Part shown: piece after piece, positions 1 through 9,538 of the stretch
Layout: every line of letters starts with the position of its first letter
Numbering within the stretch: position 1 is the stretch's first letter
Origin: Hydrogenophaga sp040372165
GTDB lineage: Bacteria > Pseudomonadota > Gammaproteobacteria > Burkholderiales > Burkholderiaceae_C
Assembly: GCF_040372165.1 (NCBI RefSeq)
Contig: NZ_BAABWG010000005.1
Coordinates: forward strand, 62,001-126,000
DNA: 64,000 bases
Reading direction: 5' to 3'
Notes under the pieces: generated by a model
What the model was told of the DNA's origin: nothing
The model's database searches: none
What the model saw: only the letters and a program-made list of their open reading frames with translations
Translations under genes and position numbers: made by a program

Positions 1-2
1 GT

Positions 3-464
3 ACCGTCACCGCTGGCAACGCCTCCGGCATTAACGACGCCGCCGCTGCCGTGGTGCTGATGGAAGCCAGCGTGGCCAAGGCACGCGGCCTGGCCCCTAT
101 GGCCCGCCTGGTGGCCTATGCCCATGCCGGCGTTGACCCGAAGTACATGGGTATCGGCCCCGTGCCTGCATCCAAGTTGGCGCTGGAAAAGGCTGGCCTC
201 AAGGTGAGCGACCTGGACGTCATTGAAGCCAACGAAGCCTTTGCCGCCCAGGCCTGCGCGGTGACCAAGGATCTGGGCCTGGACCCTGCCAAGGTCAACC
301 CCAACGGCTCCGGCATTTCGCTTGGCCACCCCATTGGTGCCACTGGCGCGCTGATCACCGTCAAGGCGCTTCACGAACTGCAGCGCATTGGCGGCCGCTA
401 CGCGCTGGTCACCATGTGCATCGGCGGCGGCCAGGGCATTGCTGCGATTTTTGAGCGAGTGTGA
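3..464 (+). CDS. Thiolase (acetyl-CoA C-acetyltransferase), C-terminal part
   Basis: The open frame runs in from the left edge and stops at 462-464, so the N-terminal half of the gene, with the acylated cysteine, lies outside the window. The visible part carries the thiolase family landmarks in order: NASGINDAAAA near the left edge, then NEAFAAQ, then the His-containing GHPIGATG, then the second active-site cysteine in CIGGGQG near the C-terminus. The family condenses two acetyl-CoA to acetoacetyl-CoA or runs the reverse cleavage, in the cytoplasm. In an organism with a phasin gene (43.8 kb) a role in polyhydroxyalkanoate supply or in acetoacetate degradation is plausible, but the sequence does not decide between them. 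Confidence 0.93.
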   Translation, partial: TVTAGNASGINDAAAAVVLMEASVAKARGLAPMARLVAYAHAGVDPKYMGIGPVPASKLALEKAGLKVSDLDVIEANEAFAAQACAVTKDLGLDPAKVNPNGSGISLGHPIGATGALITVKALHELQRIGGRYALVTMCIGGGQGIAAIFERV

Positions 465-570
465 AACAGTCGCGTGCAAAAGTTTTGATTTGAGGCACAT
501 GACTGTGGACTGATGTTCCACAAACTCCGGGAAGTATGGTCGAATGGTTTAGCGTTAAGTAAATACCCGA

Positions 571-1992
571 ATGCCGAACGACACCATGAAAGCCGATCAT
601 CTTCCCCGCTGGAACGCAGCCCTCGCTGCGCTTGAAAACGGTTTGTTGCAGCGCGATGTCGCTGCACGGGCACTTCTGCTGGCTGCACTCGCCGGCGAAC
701 ATGTGCTCTTGCTTGGCCCCCCGGGCACGGCCAAGAGCGAACTGGCCCGACGCCTCAAGGCCTTGCTGCCCGGTGCCCGCTACTTTGAGCGGTTGCTCAC
801 CCGCTTCTCGGTACCCGAGGAGCTGTTCGGCCCGCTCTCGCTCCGAGCCCTGGAGGAAGACCGGTACGAGCGCCTGGTGGAAGGCTACCTGCCCGCTGCC
901 GAGGTCGCGTTTCTTGACGAGGTCTTCAAAGCCAACTCAGCCATCCTGAACACCCTCCTCGGGCTGCTGCACGAACGCCAGTTCGATAACGGTGCCCAGC
1001 GCATCGACGTGCCACTGGTGTGTCTGGTGGGTGCCAGCAACGAGACCCCGCAAGACGAAAGCCTGCACGCGTTCTTCGATCGCTTCCTGCTGCGCATTCC
1101 GGTGCTGCCGGTGGACGACGACCATTTTGCCGACTTGCTTTGCTGCGACATGTCTGCAGATGCCCCGCAGACCGTGGCCGAAGACGCCGCACTGGACACG
1201 GCCTTGCTGCAGGCCGTTCGGTCAGACGCCGGCGCAGTCACGCTGGGCTCGGAGACAGTGGCCCTGCTGCGCGAGGCCCGCGCCAGGGCTGCAGAAGAAC
1301 ACTGGGTGGTCTCCGACCGCCGTTGGCGTCAGCTCGCCCACCTGCTTCAAGTGCAAGCCGCGAGCCGAGGTGCCACTGAAACATCGGTCTGGGATACCTG
1401 GGTGCTGCCTTTTGTGCTCTCGCAAGACGCGCATCAGGTCAACGCGTGGACCGAGTGGTTCATGACCGAGGTCGCAGCGCTCAAACCGATCGAGACCACC
1501 GGGCTTGAACGCGCTGCCCAGGCGTTTGAACAACAGCTTGACGTGGAGCAGCGTGCCCCGGCGGACTCGCAGGACGACAGCGCGGGCAAGCTGGCCCTGG
1601 CCCGCGCCATCAGCGGCCCGGGCGGCAGCGAAAGCGAGCTGGTGCGCATCACCAGCGATCTGGCTCACAAACGCTACGGCGATCTGCATGTGCGCACCCG
1701 TGTACTGCAGATGGCAGACGTGATCAATCGCGCCGAATCGGTCATGGCGCTGGTGGAGGACACCATGGACGTCACGCTGGGCGCCATGGCTGCCCACTAC
1801 TGGCTGCCCAGCTCATGGCGGGAGCGCATTGAAGCCAACCATCGGGCCCGCGCCGCCCAGGTTCGCCATCTGCGTGACCGCCTGCTGGTGACCCAGGCCT
1901 CTTTCGCCGGTTTGCCGCGCCTGGACGAATCCGACCCGATGGCCGCCGTTCCGCCGGCGGCCGTGGCCTGGGGAGACGATGTCGCAGTCTGA
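571..1992 (+). CDS. ravA: MoxR-family AAA+ ATPase, RavA-like
   Basis: This is a 473-residue AAA+ protein. Walker A is GPPGTAKSE at residues 49-57, Walker B is VAFLDEVFKAN near 112-122, and a sensor-1-like GASNETP lies at 154-160. The spacing and the motif pattern around ELFGPLS and LLHERQF are those of the RavA subgroup of MoxR ATPases. The next gene, 29 bp downstream, encodes a VWA protein of the ViaA type, the usual partner. RavA/ViaA pairs act as chaperones at the inner membrane and at respiratory complexes in enterobacteria. No lysine decarboxylase gene, the known partner of Escherichia coli RavA, is in the window. The start may be ATG 571 or the in-frame ATG 586; neither has a strong ribosome binding site. 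The E. coli protein is about 498 residues. Confidence 0.85.
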   Translation: MPNDTMKADHLPRWNAALAALENGLLQRDVAARALLLAALAGEHVLLLGPPGTAKSELARRLKALLPGARYFERLLTRFSVPEELFGPLSLRALEEDRYERLVEGYLPAAEVAFLDEVFKANSAILNTLLGLLHERQFDNGAQRIDVPLVCLVGASNETPQDESLHAFFDRFLLRIPVLPVDDDHFADLLCCDMSADAPQTVAEDAALDTALLQAVRSDAGAVTLGSETVALLREARARAAEEHWVVSDRRWRQLAHLLQVQAASRGATETSVWDTWVLPFVLSQDAHQVNAWTEWFMTEVAALKPIETTGLERAAQAFEQQLDVEQRAPADSQDDSAGKLALARAISGPGGSESELVRITSDLAHKRYGDLHVRTRVLQMADVINRAESVMALVEDTMDVTLGAMAAHYWLPSSWRERIEANHRARAAQVRHLRDRLLVTQASFAGLPRLDESDPMAAVPPAAVAWGDDVAV

Positions 1993-2021
1993 CACCTCCC
2001 GTCAGACACCCTGCACTGCCC

Positions 2022-3503
2022 ATGGATCAAACGGCCACCGCCACATCCTCCAGCACACCAGCCGACCAGCCCTACCACCTGCTGGAGGACCTGGCGCGCG
2101 AGATCTGGCGTTGGGCCATCGTGTGCAGCGGTGGCACGCCTGAGGCTCGCCTGTCGCACCTGGCACGCTGGCTTGACGCCCTCAAAGCCGGCCACCTGCC
2201 GGGCAAAGACATGGACCTTGGTGAACCCGGGGCCACGGGTGCCATGCGCGATGTGATCCGCGAACTGGAGCTCACCCAGATGTCCCAGGGCAGCGATTCT
2301 ATGGCGTTGCAAATCCTGCAAAGCATGCTCTGGCACCTGGACAGCCTGATCGACCGGCCTGCGGCGCAATCACGTGAAGCAGCCATCGCCGACATGAAGG
2401 ACTTGTTCAAGGAGAGCTGGAACCTTCAGCGCCAGGGCTGGGAGGAAGCGCTGGCGCTGCTCAAATCGCTGGGCGATACCTCTCACTGGCGCTGGGATGA
2501 CCTGCAAGGGCAACTCAACCGGCGCGAATGGTCGGAAGCGCAACGCATTGGCGAGATGCTGGAGAAAATGCCCCAGCTCACCCATTTCATCAACCAGGTG
2601 GGGCGGCGCAAGCTGGACGCGCACCTGCCCAAGGCGTCGGTGAGCCAATCCACCCAGCACCATGCCCCGCCCGCCAGCCAGGCACCGGCAGAAGACGAAG
2701 AACGCCAGCCCGAGCCAACCGCCGTGGACGGGGTAAGGCTGTCCCGAACCCTGGAACGCATGCTCGGCAGCGAATCCGCCTGCCTCACGCACCCTGTCTG
2801 GCGCCGCCTGTGGCGCGCTCGCTTTGCCGAAGCCCGATTGCTCGCCTACGACGATCGCGCGCGCATTCCCTCACCTTTGCCCCAACCCTGGCCCGAGGGT
2901 GAAGCCAACGAGCGAGACCAACGCTCGGCCGGCCATGGCCCCATGATCATTTGTCTGGACACATCCGGCTCCATGCAGGGCGCACCCGAGAATGTGGCCA
3001 AAGCTTGCGTGCTGCAGGCCTTGCGCATTGCCCACAGCAGCGACCGGCGCTGCCTTTTGCTCTCTTTTGGCGGCCCGGGTGAGTTGCTGCAAAAGGAGCT
3101 TAGCCGCGACGCTGCCGGCCTGGACGCCCTGCTCGACACCATGGGCCAGTCCTTCGACGGCGGCACCGATGTGCAGACCCCGATCGAGCGCGCCATTTTG
3201 CAGACGCAACAGGAAGGCTGGCAAGACGCCGACGTTCTTATCGTCAGCGACGGAGAGTTCGGTCTGACCCATGAGGCGCTGGATGCATTGCGCGCCGCCA
3301 AAGACGCGCTGGCGCTGCGCGTGCACGGCATCCTCATTGGCGACCGCGAGACCATTGGCCTGATCGAAACCTGCGACCACCTTCACTGGGTGCGCGACTG
3401 GCGACGCTATGGCGCGGCAGGCGTTGCCGGTGCACAGGGCTTTTCACCGGTGCATGCCCGCAACCTCACGGCCCTGTACTTCCCCAACGCCATCCGGCAT
3501 TGA
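2022..3503 (+). CDS. viaA: VWA-domain protein, ViaA-like partner of the upstream ATPase
   Basis: This 493-residue protein has a helical N-terminal half and a C-terminal von Willebrand factor A domain. The MIDAS metal site DTSGSMQG is near residue 313, and the second MIDAS loop Thr is in GGTDVQTP about 75 residues later. It follows the RavA-like ATPase by 29 bp and is almost certainly cotranscribed with it. ViaA proteins bind and stimulate RavA and recognise client complexes. A charged, Pro- and Gln-rich linker separates the two halves at about residues 210-240. Assignment to ViaA rather than to another MoxR-associated VWA family rests on the partner and the length (E. coli ViaA is about 480 residues). 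Confidence 0.82.
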   Translation: MDQTATATSSSTPADQPYHLLEDLAREIWRWAIVCSGGTPEARLSHLARWLDALKAGHLPGKDMDLGEPGATGAMRDVIRELELTQMSQGSDSMALQILQSMLWHLDSLIDRPAAQSREAAIADMKDLFKESWNLQRQGWEEALALLKSLGDTSHWRWDDLQGQLNRREWSEAQRIGEMLEKMPQLTHFINQVGRRKLDAHLPKASVSQSTQHHAPPASQAPAEDEERQPEPTAVDGVRLSRTLERMLGSESACLTHPVWRRLWRARFAEARLLAYDDRARIPSPLPQPWPEGEANERDQRSAGHGPMIICLDTSGSMQGAPENVAKACVLQALRIAHSSDRRCLLLSFGGPGELLQKELSRDAAGLDALLDTMGQSFDGGTDVQTPIERAILQTQQEGWQDADVLIVSDGEFGLTHEALDALRAAKDALALRVHGILIGDRETIGLIETCDHLHWVRDWRRYGAAGVAGAQGFSPVHARNLTALYFPNAIRH

Positions 3504-3605
3504 GCCTTGCACGGGAACCATTCGTCCCCATATGCGTCTTATCCAGAGTTGATCAGGTTGCGCAGTCGGTGCAACCTGGTCGCCTGACACCAAGGAGAGA
3601 GCACC

Positions 3606-3908
3606 ATGTGGAAACGACTGGCCGCCATCTGGATGGCACTGCGCGGAGACGTCAAGCGCGTCTGGTACGCCATGGGCCATCCGCACACCCCGCGCTGGTT
3701 CAAGCTGGGCGTGTTGGGCGTTCTGGTCTACCTGGTCTCACCCATCGACGTCATCCCGGACTTCCTGCCCTTGTTCGGCATCATGGATGACCTCGTCCTG
3801 GCCCCCTTGGCCTTGCGCTGGTTGCTCGCCCGCCTGCCTGAGCACGTTCAGCGCCATGCAGAGCAAGGTGGCCGACCGGTAGGCGCCAAGGTTCGTTCAG
3901 GCCGCTGA
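3606..3908 (+). CDS. Small DUF1232 (YkvA-type) membrane protein
   Basis: This is a 100-residue protein. Residues 30-65 carry the DUF1232 hallmark, a hydrophobic segment with SPIDVIPDFLPLFGIMDD. Family members are small, probably membrane-associated proteins of unknown function. The start is set by AAGGAGAG about 8 bases upstream of ATG 3606. The 3' end overlaps the 3' end of the oppositely oriented 2OG-Fe gene by 12 bp. No pathway can be inferred. Confidence 0.82.
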   Translation: MWKRLAAIWMALRGDVKRVWYAMGHPHTPRWFKLGVLGVLVYLVSPIDVIPDFLPLFGIMDDLVLAPLALRWLLARLPEHVQRHAEQGGRPVGAKVRSGR

Positions 3909-4658
3909 ACCGCCAGCCGGGTCATCCTGAAAACCGTCGCGCCGGTAGGTCAGCACCAAGGTATCGCGCCAGCCCAGGGTGTCCTCGCTCACAGGCTGGA
4001 TCGGTGTGGACTCATGGATCACGCGCGCATCATCGAGCAGCATCAATGACCAGGGGTCGCGCAGCGTGAAGCGTTGCCCCGACGGTCCATTGGCTTCGAA
4101 CACACGGCTCTCACCTCCCTTGATGCCGTGCCGGTCGATCATGAACACGGCCACCAGGTCCACACCATCCCGGTGTGCCCCTTCGGGCGTGGGGCGCCCA
4201 ATCCCATCAGTGGTGTCGATGCGGAACGGATGTGCCTCCACGTACCAGCGCCGCTCACCATGCAGTGCAGATGCCACTTCGCCCAGGCGCAACAAGATGC
4301 GATTCCACACCGGCAGCGCCAGCGTTTCCGGTGTGACCGGTTCAAACCAGCGTTCCATGCCACCATGGAGGGCGTTGTACGACACCGGCTGCCAATGCGC
4401 GCGATGTGGCACGGCCAGAACCTCGTTTCCATCCACGACAAAGCTGCCATGGCGTCGACGCCGGTACTTGCCACCGTCGCGCAAGTAATTGTCTGGCGGA
4501 AGATCCTCCCAGGCTGAGTGCAGGGCTGACAGGTCCTCCCCGGTAGCGGGCAGCCATTGCGTCACCGCGCTCGGATGCAGCAAGGCATAGCCTCGCTCAG
4601 CCAGCGCAGCGCCTTGTGCGGCCAGCGGGGAGAACGGCGGGGAAAATTCTTGCGTCAT
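3897..4658 (-). CDS. 2OG-Fe dioxygenase-family protein (PF10014-like)
   Basis: This 253-residue protein resembles the 2OG-Fe_2 family, whose members include amino-acid hydroxylases and BsmA-like proteins. Visible features are KYRRRRHG and PHRAHWQPVSYNALHGG in the N-terminal half. Next comes the segment EGAHRDGVDLVAVFMIDR, which holds the H-x-D of the iron site, and VIHESTPI near the C-terminus is the probable distal His. RDTLVLTYRRDGF closes the domain, where an Arg would contact 2-oxoglutarate. The substrate is unknown. It converges on the DUF1232 gene and its start lies just before the hemerythrin leader. Confidence 0.8.
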   Translation of the reverse strand: MTQEFSPPFSPLAAQGAALAERGYALLHPSAVTQWLPATGEDLSALHSAWEDLPPDNYLRDGGKYRRRRHGSFVVDGNEVLAVPHRAHWQPVSYNALHGGMERWFEPVTPETLALPVWNRILLRLGEVASALHGERRWYVEAHPFRIDTTDGIGRPTPEGAHRDGVDLVAVFMIDRHGIKGGESRVFEANGPSGQRFTLRDPWSLMLLDDARVIHESTPIQPVSEDTLGWRDTLVLTYRRDGFQDDPAGGSAA

Positions 4659-4803
4659 GTCCGCAGTGTACTGGCCTGACTCGGGTCAACTCATGCTCAC
4701 ACGAGACATTTGTCCCGCGTGGTACCTGCCCAAAGTCTGCGCTGGATCAAAGCCCGCCACACAAGGCGGTGCGAAGCTGATCCTGTCATCCAAGGAGGTT
4801 GCC

Positions 4804-5214
4804 ATGTCAGAGATTCAGTGGTCCGACCAGCTGTTGCTGGACTTTGAACCCATGGACCAGGTTCACCGCGAATTCATCGACCTGCTCGCTCAGGTCGAGC
4901 AGGCACCAGACGATCACCTGGAAGAAGCATGGACAGCCATGCTGGGCCACACCACCGAGCACTTCGGCCGCGAAGACACCTGGATGCGCAAAACCAACTA
5001 CGGCTCCGCGGCCAACCACATCATGCAGCACCGGGTGGTTCTCAACGTGCTCAGGGAAGGCCTGGACATGATCCGGTCACGCTCCTTCGAGCCCGCCCGC
5101 ACCATGGCCCGCGAGCTGGCCGCATGGTTTGCCAAGCACACGCAAAGTCTGGACGCAGCCCTTGCCCAGCACTTGCGCAGCACGCAGGCAGATCTCAAGA
5201 CTCTGGCAGCCTGA
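4804..5214 (+). CDS. Bacteriohemerythrin
   Basis: This is a 136-residue single-domain hemerythrin. The di-iron ligand pattern is visible: D-x-V-H-x-x-F-I-D near residues 18-26, H-T-T-E-H-F-x-x-E-D at about 50-59, H-x-x-x-H around 75-80, and KHTQSLD near 113. Such proteins bind O2 reversibly and serve in oxygen sensing, storage or delivery. ATG 4804 is chosen because AAGGAGG lies at 4792-4798; the frame is open further upstream without a comparable ribosome binding site. It has no signal peptide and is probably cytoplasmic. It appears to be a single-gene unit. Confidence 0.9.
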   Translation: MSEIQWSDQLLLDFEPMDQVHREFIDLLAQVEQAPDDHLEEAWTAMLGHTTEHFGREDTWMRKTNYGSAANHIMQHRVVLNVLREGLDMIRSRSFEPARTMARELAAWFAKHTQSLDAALAQHLRSTQADLKTLAA

Positions 5215-5367
5215 TCGGTACCTCAGGGCAGCCTTGACACCTGATACGTGACAGATCCAGCCACATAGGCGGCATTTCGAAACATTTGCCTGCCAATGGG
5301 CTGGGGTAAACCATATAAGGCACTGCTTCTTTAGTGGCTATATTCAGGCCCAAGAGGAGACTTTGCC

Positions 5368-6228
5368 ATGGCACACGTTGCTACCCATGCGGTTCCGCCC
5401 CAGCCAGATCAGCTGCCGGAATCGCGCTCTGACGCGCAAGCCGCACCGGAAGCGAACAGCGAATCCATCTTCAACCTGCCACTGGCCGAGCTGACGGCTC
5501 GCGATCCCGTCGAGTGGCTCAAGCTTGGCTGGCAGGACTTCAAACGCTGCCCGCGCATCGGCCTGTTCTATGGCCTGTGCTTCTTTCTCATGGGCCACGC
5601 TTTGCTCGCCGTTTTCCAGCGAGCACCAGAATATGTGCTTTGGTTGAGCGCCGGCTTCCTGCTGATGGGCCCATTCCTGTGCCTGGGCATCTACGACGCC
5701 AGCAAGGCCATGCAAACCAACGATCACCGGCCTTCCCTGCGCGCATCGCTGCTGGCATGGCGCCCCACCAAGGGCACCATGGGCATCTTTGCCTTTGTGC
5801 TGCTGATCCTGGAAATGCTCTGGGGCCGCGCTGCGCTGATCGTCTTTGCCGTCAGCTTCAACAACATGCCGGGAACCGTCGACGTGGTCGACATCCTGCT
5901 CGACCCGGAGAACATCGGTTTTGTCATCACCTACATCGTTGTGGGCGGCGTGTTTGCCACGCTGATCTTTGTGACCAGCGCCATCTCCATCCCCATGATC
6001 ATGGATCGTCAGGTGGACGCCATCTCTGCCGGCCTCACCAGCATCCGCGCCTGCCTGAAGAACCCGGGCGTGATGATGCTCTGGGGTGGGCTGATCACCC
6101 TGATCATTCTGGTCTCCATGCTGCCCGCCTTTGTGGGCTTGCTGGTCACCGGCCCCATCATCGGCCACGCCACCTGGCATGCCTACCGGCGTCTCGTTCC
6201 AACCCCATCTGAAAGCGAAGCCGGCTGA
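5368..6228 (+). CDS. DUF2189 integral membrane protein
   Basis: This 286-residue protein has about six hydrophobic segments. A roughly 50-residue hydrophilic, Pro/Ala-rich N-terminus leads into WLKLGWQDFKRCPRIGLFYG, the typical opening of DUF2189 proteins. Later hallmarks are LMGPFLCLGIYDASK and the ISIPMIMDR segment. The family is found in proteobacterial inner membranes and sometimes next to cytochrome oxidase genes, but its function is not established. The ribosome binding site AGAGGAG precedes ATG 5368. It is followed convergently by the reductase gene on the other strand. Confidence 0.88.
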   Translation: MAHVATHAVPPQPDQLPESRSDAQAAPEANSESIFNLPLAELTARDPVEWLKLGWQDFKRCPRIGLFYGLCFFLMGHALLAVFQRAPEYVLWLSAGFLLMGPFLCLGIYDASKAMQTNDHRPSLRASLLAWRPTKGTMGIFAFVLLILEMLWGRAALIVFAVSFNNMPGTVDVVDILLDPENIGFVITYIVVGGVFATLIFVTSAISIPMIMDRQVDAISAGLTSIRACLKNPGVMMLWGGLITLIILVSMLPAFVGLLVTGPIIGHATWHAYRRLVPTPSESEAG

Positions 6229-6319
6229 CGACCCGGGTGCGTTTCTTTGGCGAGGGTCCCCTGCCTCACGCAACAGCGAGAGGCGTGCTTTCTCGGCATT
6301 CGCGCCTTGGGCGCCGTTG

Positions 6320-7327
6320 TCAGCTGTTAACGTTCACCACCGTGCGGCCCCTTACCTGGCCGGACAGAATTCGCGGCGCCAGATCAATGGCGGCCGCCAG
6401 ACCAATCTCTTCCGTCATGGCCGACAACTTGTCTTTGTCCAGCCACTGCGCAAGGCCCTTCCAGGCAAGTTCCCGGCGCACCATCGGTGCCATCACACTG
6501 TCAATGCCGTAGAGCGTCACGCCTCGCAGGATGAAGGGCATGACAGTGCCAGGCAGATCGAAGCCCTGCGCCAGACCGCAAGCCGTTACTGCGCCGTCGT
6601 AACGCGTACTGGCGCAAGCATTGACCAGGGTGTGGCTGCCCACCGAATCCACCACGCCGATCCAGCGCTCTTTCTGAAGCGGTTTGCCTGGCTCGGACAG
6701 AGCCGCCCGGTCCATCACCTCCGCAGCACCAAGTGATCTGAGATAGTCGGCTTCTGCCATACGGCCCGTAGAAGCCACCACCGTATGACCCATGGCGCTG
6801 AGCAGGGACACAGCCACACTGCCCACACCGCCGCTGGCACCAGTCACCAGCACCTCGCCGCTGCCGGGTTTGACGCCTGCCGCGTCAAGGTGGCGTTGCA
6901 AGGCTTGCACGCTGAGCATGGCGGTGTAGCCCGCTGTGCCCACGGCCATGGCCTCGCGTGTGCTGAGCCCGTCGGGCAAGGCCACCAACCAGTCGCCTTT
7001 GACCTTCGCCCTCTGTGCCAGGCCGCCCCAATGCACTTCACCCACTCCAAACCCGTTGAGCACCACTTCTTGCCCAACGGACCAGCGCGGATGGCTGCTG
7101 GCCGTCACTGTGCCCGCCAGATCAATGCCAGGCACCATGGGGAAGCTGCGCACCACGGGCGATTTACCCGTGATGGCCAGGCCGTCCTTGTAGTTGATGG
7201 TCGACCACTCCACATCAATGCTCACGTCGCCATCGGCCGGCAGCGACGTCTCATCGATGTCGGCCATGGCACATCGGTAGCCTTGCTCTTCTGTCTTGGT
7301 GATCAGCAATCCGCGAAACTGGCTCAT
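6320..7327 (-). CDS. acuI: AcuI/YhdH-type MDR oxidoreductase (probable acryloyl-CoA reductase)
   Basis: This 335-residue zinc-free medium-chain dehydrogenase has the N-terminal signature DVEWSTINYKDGLAITGK and the VPGIDLAG motif. A nucleotide-binding VTGASGGVGSVAVSLLSAMG lies mid-protein and a C-terminal RGVTLYGIDSVMAP completes the YhdH/YhfP/AcuI pattern. AcuI reduces acryloyl-CoA to propionyl-CoA with NADPH. The gene lies 62 bp downstream of an acyl-CoA ligase on the same strand, so joint action on an unsaturated acyl-CoA is a sensible inference. YhdH-type quinone or acrylate detoxification remains the alternative. Confidence 0.85.
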   Translation of the reverse strand: MSQFRGLLITKTEEQGYRCAMADIDETSLPADGDVSIDVEWSTINYKDGLAITGKSPVVRSFPMVPGIDLAGTVTASSHPRWSVGQEVVLNGFGVGEVHWGGLAQRAKVKGDWLVALPDGLSTREAMAVGTAGYTAMLSVQALQRHLDAAGVKPGSGEVLVTGASGGVGSVAVSLLSAMGHTVVASTGRMAEADYLRSLGAAEVMDRAALSEPGKPLQKERWIGVVDSVGSHTLVNACASTRYDGAVTACGLAQGFDLPGTVMPFILRGVTLYGIDSVMAPMVRRELAWKGLAQWLDKDKLSAMTEEIGLAAAIDLAPRILSGQVRGRTVVNVNS

Positions 7328-7389
7328 CTGCCCGGGCTCCTTTGCTTCCGTCTGTGTCTGTCAATGGTTTGCGTATGCGCTGACGGCAT

Positions 7390-9126
7390 TCAGCCCTTCT
7401 GCTCAAGCGCTTCCTGCTCGCGCTCTTGCAACAGACGCCACATGACTTTGCCACTGCCACTCTTGGGCAGTGCGTCCGCAAACTCGACCACACGCGGCAC
7501 TTTGTACACCGCCATGTTTTCGCGGCACCAGTCGATGATGTCCTGCTCAGAGACCTTTCCTTTTGAATCCTGGCGCAAGACCACCACGGCCTTGACACTT
7601 TCGCCGCGGTAGCTGTCTTTCACCGAAATGATGCAGGCCTCTGCAATGGCGGGGTGGCGGAACATGAGAGTTTCCACCTCGGCAGGCCAGACCTTGAAGC
7701 CACTGGCGTTGATCATGCGCTTGAGGCGGTCGGTGATGAAGAAGTAGCCGTCTTCATCCATGCGGCCCATGTCGCCTGAGCGGAAGAATGTCTTGCCATC
7801 GAAATCGATGAACGCTGCTTCCGTGGCATCAGGGCGCTTCCAGTAGCCTTTGAACACGGAAGGGCCGTGGATGATGATTTCGCCGGGCTCGCCAACGGGC
7901 ATTTCCTGCAAGGTGTCCGGGTCCACCACGCGGGCGTCCACACCCACAAAAGGAATGCCCAGGCACTGCTGCTTGGGGTGGTCGAGCGGGTTGCTGTGCG
8001 ACGGTGCCGCAGTTTCTGTCAGGCCATAACCTTCCGCAAAGCTGAGGTTGAATTGTTCCTTGAGGCGCTGTGCCACCGCCTGCGGCATGGCCGCACCTCC
8101 TCCGCTGATGGCCTTGATGGACGACAAGTCGTACTGCTCGAAATTCGGGCTGGCCATCAAGTCGATGATCATGGTGGGAATGTTCGTCCAGGTCGTGACC
8201 TTCCATGCCGAAATCAGCTTGCCGGCCAGCTCGCGGTCCCAGCGCGGCATGACGACGATGGTGGAGCCGGAGTAAATGCCGCCATGCATGCCACCGACCA
8301 TGCCGGTGATGTGGAACATGGGCACCACCACCAGCGACACATTCTCTGACGTGGTGCCACCGCCCCAGATGGACGACGCAATGGCGTTGTGCATGATGGT
8401 CGCATGTGTGTGCATGCAGCCTTTGGGCAAACCGGTGGTGCCACTGGTGTAGGGCAGCACGCACAAATCGAACGGGCCGGCCGTGTGCCCGGGCAAAGCA
8501 GCTTGGCTGGACATGGCGGTGGCCCAGTCCACGCATTGGCCGCCGTTCGGTAGCTCCGGCAGCGGGTGCTTGGCATCCAGCCATGGCGCCCAGGCGGGAG
8601 GCACTTCTGCCGCGGGGCCCATGGCGTCACTGTAGTGGCTGGACACCATGTGCTTGAGTTGCTGCTCTGCCGGCATTTGCGCGTTGGCCTTGGCCAGTTC
8701 GCCGGCCAGGTCCGCAGCCACCACGGCGTAGCGCGCATCCGGGTCTGAGATGTAGTGCTTGAGCTCTTCTGCCCGGTTCATCGGGTTGACGGGCACCACC
8801 ACCGCGTTTGCACGAAGAATGCCGTAGTAGGCCACGACAAACTGCGGACAGTTCTGCATGAACAGAATGACACGGTCACCTTTTTGCACGCCGGCTTCAT
8901 GCAGATGCGCTGCCATGCGCTCGGCCGAGGCCTTGAGTTCCCGGTAGGTAATGATGGTGTCGAAGAAGATCAGCGCCGGCTTGTCCGGATAACGCATGGC
9001 ACTGACTTCGAGATTGGCCCACAACGAGGTCGCGGGTGTGTCAATCGCGTACGGCAGGCGCTGCATCCAGAAACGGTGATGCGCGCGCTCGGGCATCTCG
9101 GCGGCCTTCAGGCTGTTCTCGATCAT
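7390..9126 (-). CDS. AMP-forming fatty-acid or acyl-CoA ligase
   Basis: This 578-residue ANL superfamily enzyme activates a carboxylic acid as acyl-adenylate and then makes the CoA thioester. Motifs in order are the phosphate loop YTSGTTGLPKG near residues 223-233, the YGLTETAAP motif near 365, the hinge DGYFFITDRLKRMI near 460, and the catalytic Lys in LPKSGSGKVMWR close to the C-terminus. The N-terminus and length match long- and medium-chain fatty-acid CoA ligases. The downstream same-strand gene is an AcuI-type reductase. On the reverse strand an AGGAGAC sits about 10 bases before the start. The chain-length preference cannot be read from the sequence. Confidence 0.88.
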   Translation of the reverse strand: MIENSLKAAEMPERAHHRFWMQRLPYAIDTPATSLWANLEVSAMRYPDKPALIFFDTIITYRELKASAERMAAHLHEAGVQKGDRVILFMQNCPQFVVAYYGILRANAVVVPVNPMNRAEELKHYISDPDARYAVVAADLAGELAKANAQMPAEQQLKHMVSSHYSDAMGPAAEVPPAWAPWLDAKHPLPELPNGGQCVDWATAMSSQAALPGHTAGPFDLCVLPYTSGTTGLPKGCMHTHATIMHNAIASSIWGGGTTSENVSLVVVPMFHITGMVGGMHGGIYSGSTIVVMPRWDRELAGKLISAWKVTTWTNIPTMIIDLMASPNFEQYDLSSIKAISGGGAAMPQAVAQRLKEQFNLSFAEGYGLTETAAPSHSNPLDHPKQQCLGIPFVGVDARVVDPDTLQEMPVGEPGEIIIHGPSVFKGYWKRPDATEAAFIDFDGKTFFRSGDMGRMDEDGYFFITDRLKRMINASGFKVWPAEVETLMFRHPAIAEACIISVKDSYRGESVKAVVVLRQDSKGKVSEQDIIDWCRENMAVYKVPRVVEFADALPKSGSGKVMWRLLQEREQEALEQKG

Positions 9127-9538
9127 TTTTCAAATGTCTCCTGGCATTGGGGCGACTCAATGGCCGCTTTCTTTGGTGGCATGCACGCGGTGTGCGCAAC
9201 CCAGTTTGTCGCACATCTGGCGAACCAAGCATACGGCCGCACCCCTGCCGCGCAAATGCGTACATGTCGCCCGGGAGACGAGTCAGAAACACACAGGGTT
9301 TTCACTCAGAATGCCCTTGGCATGGAACCTGCTGACAGGCTCTTCCATCATTCGGGCGCACCAAAAATGGCTGACAACCGGCTTTCAAAAAGCCCTGCAT
9401 GTCCATGGAAACCCGGGTGTTTGTTAACGCTACCTGACATAAAGTCAGGGGCACCGGCTAGCTGCCCAATCTTGGTGCGGCCAAAGTCAAACTTTGAAAC
9501 CGGAAGTGAAATTGACCAACCAACGGAGTGAAACACTC
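9127..9538. promoter_or_regulatory. Divergent promoter region between ligase and amino-acid transporter genes
   Basis: This is 412 bp without a convincing gene, between two divergent start codons. Near the transporter side is a perfect 6-bp inverted repeat, CCTGAC-ATAAA-GTCAGG at 9433-9449, about 90 bp before the start of the binding-protein gene. It could be a regulator site. I cannot name the regulator and did not find a consensus -35/-10 pair that I trust. Confidence 0.35.
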
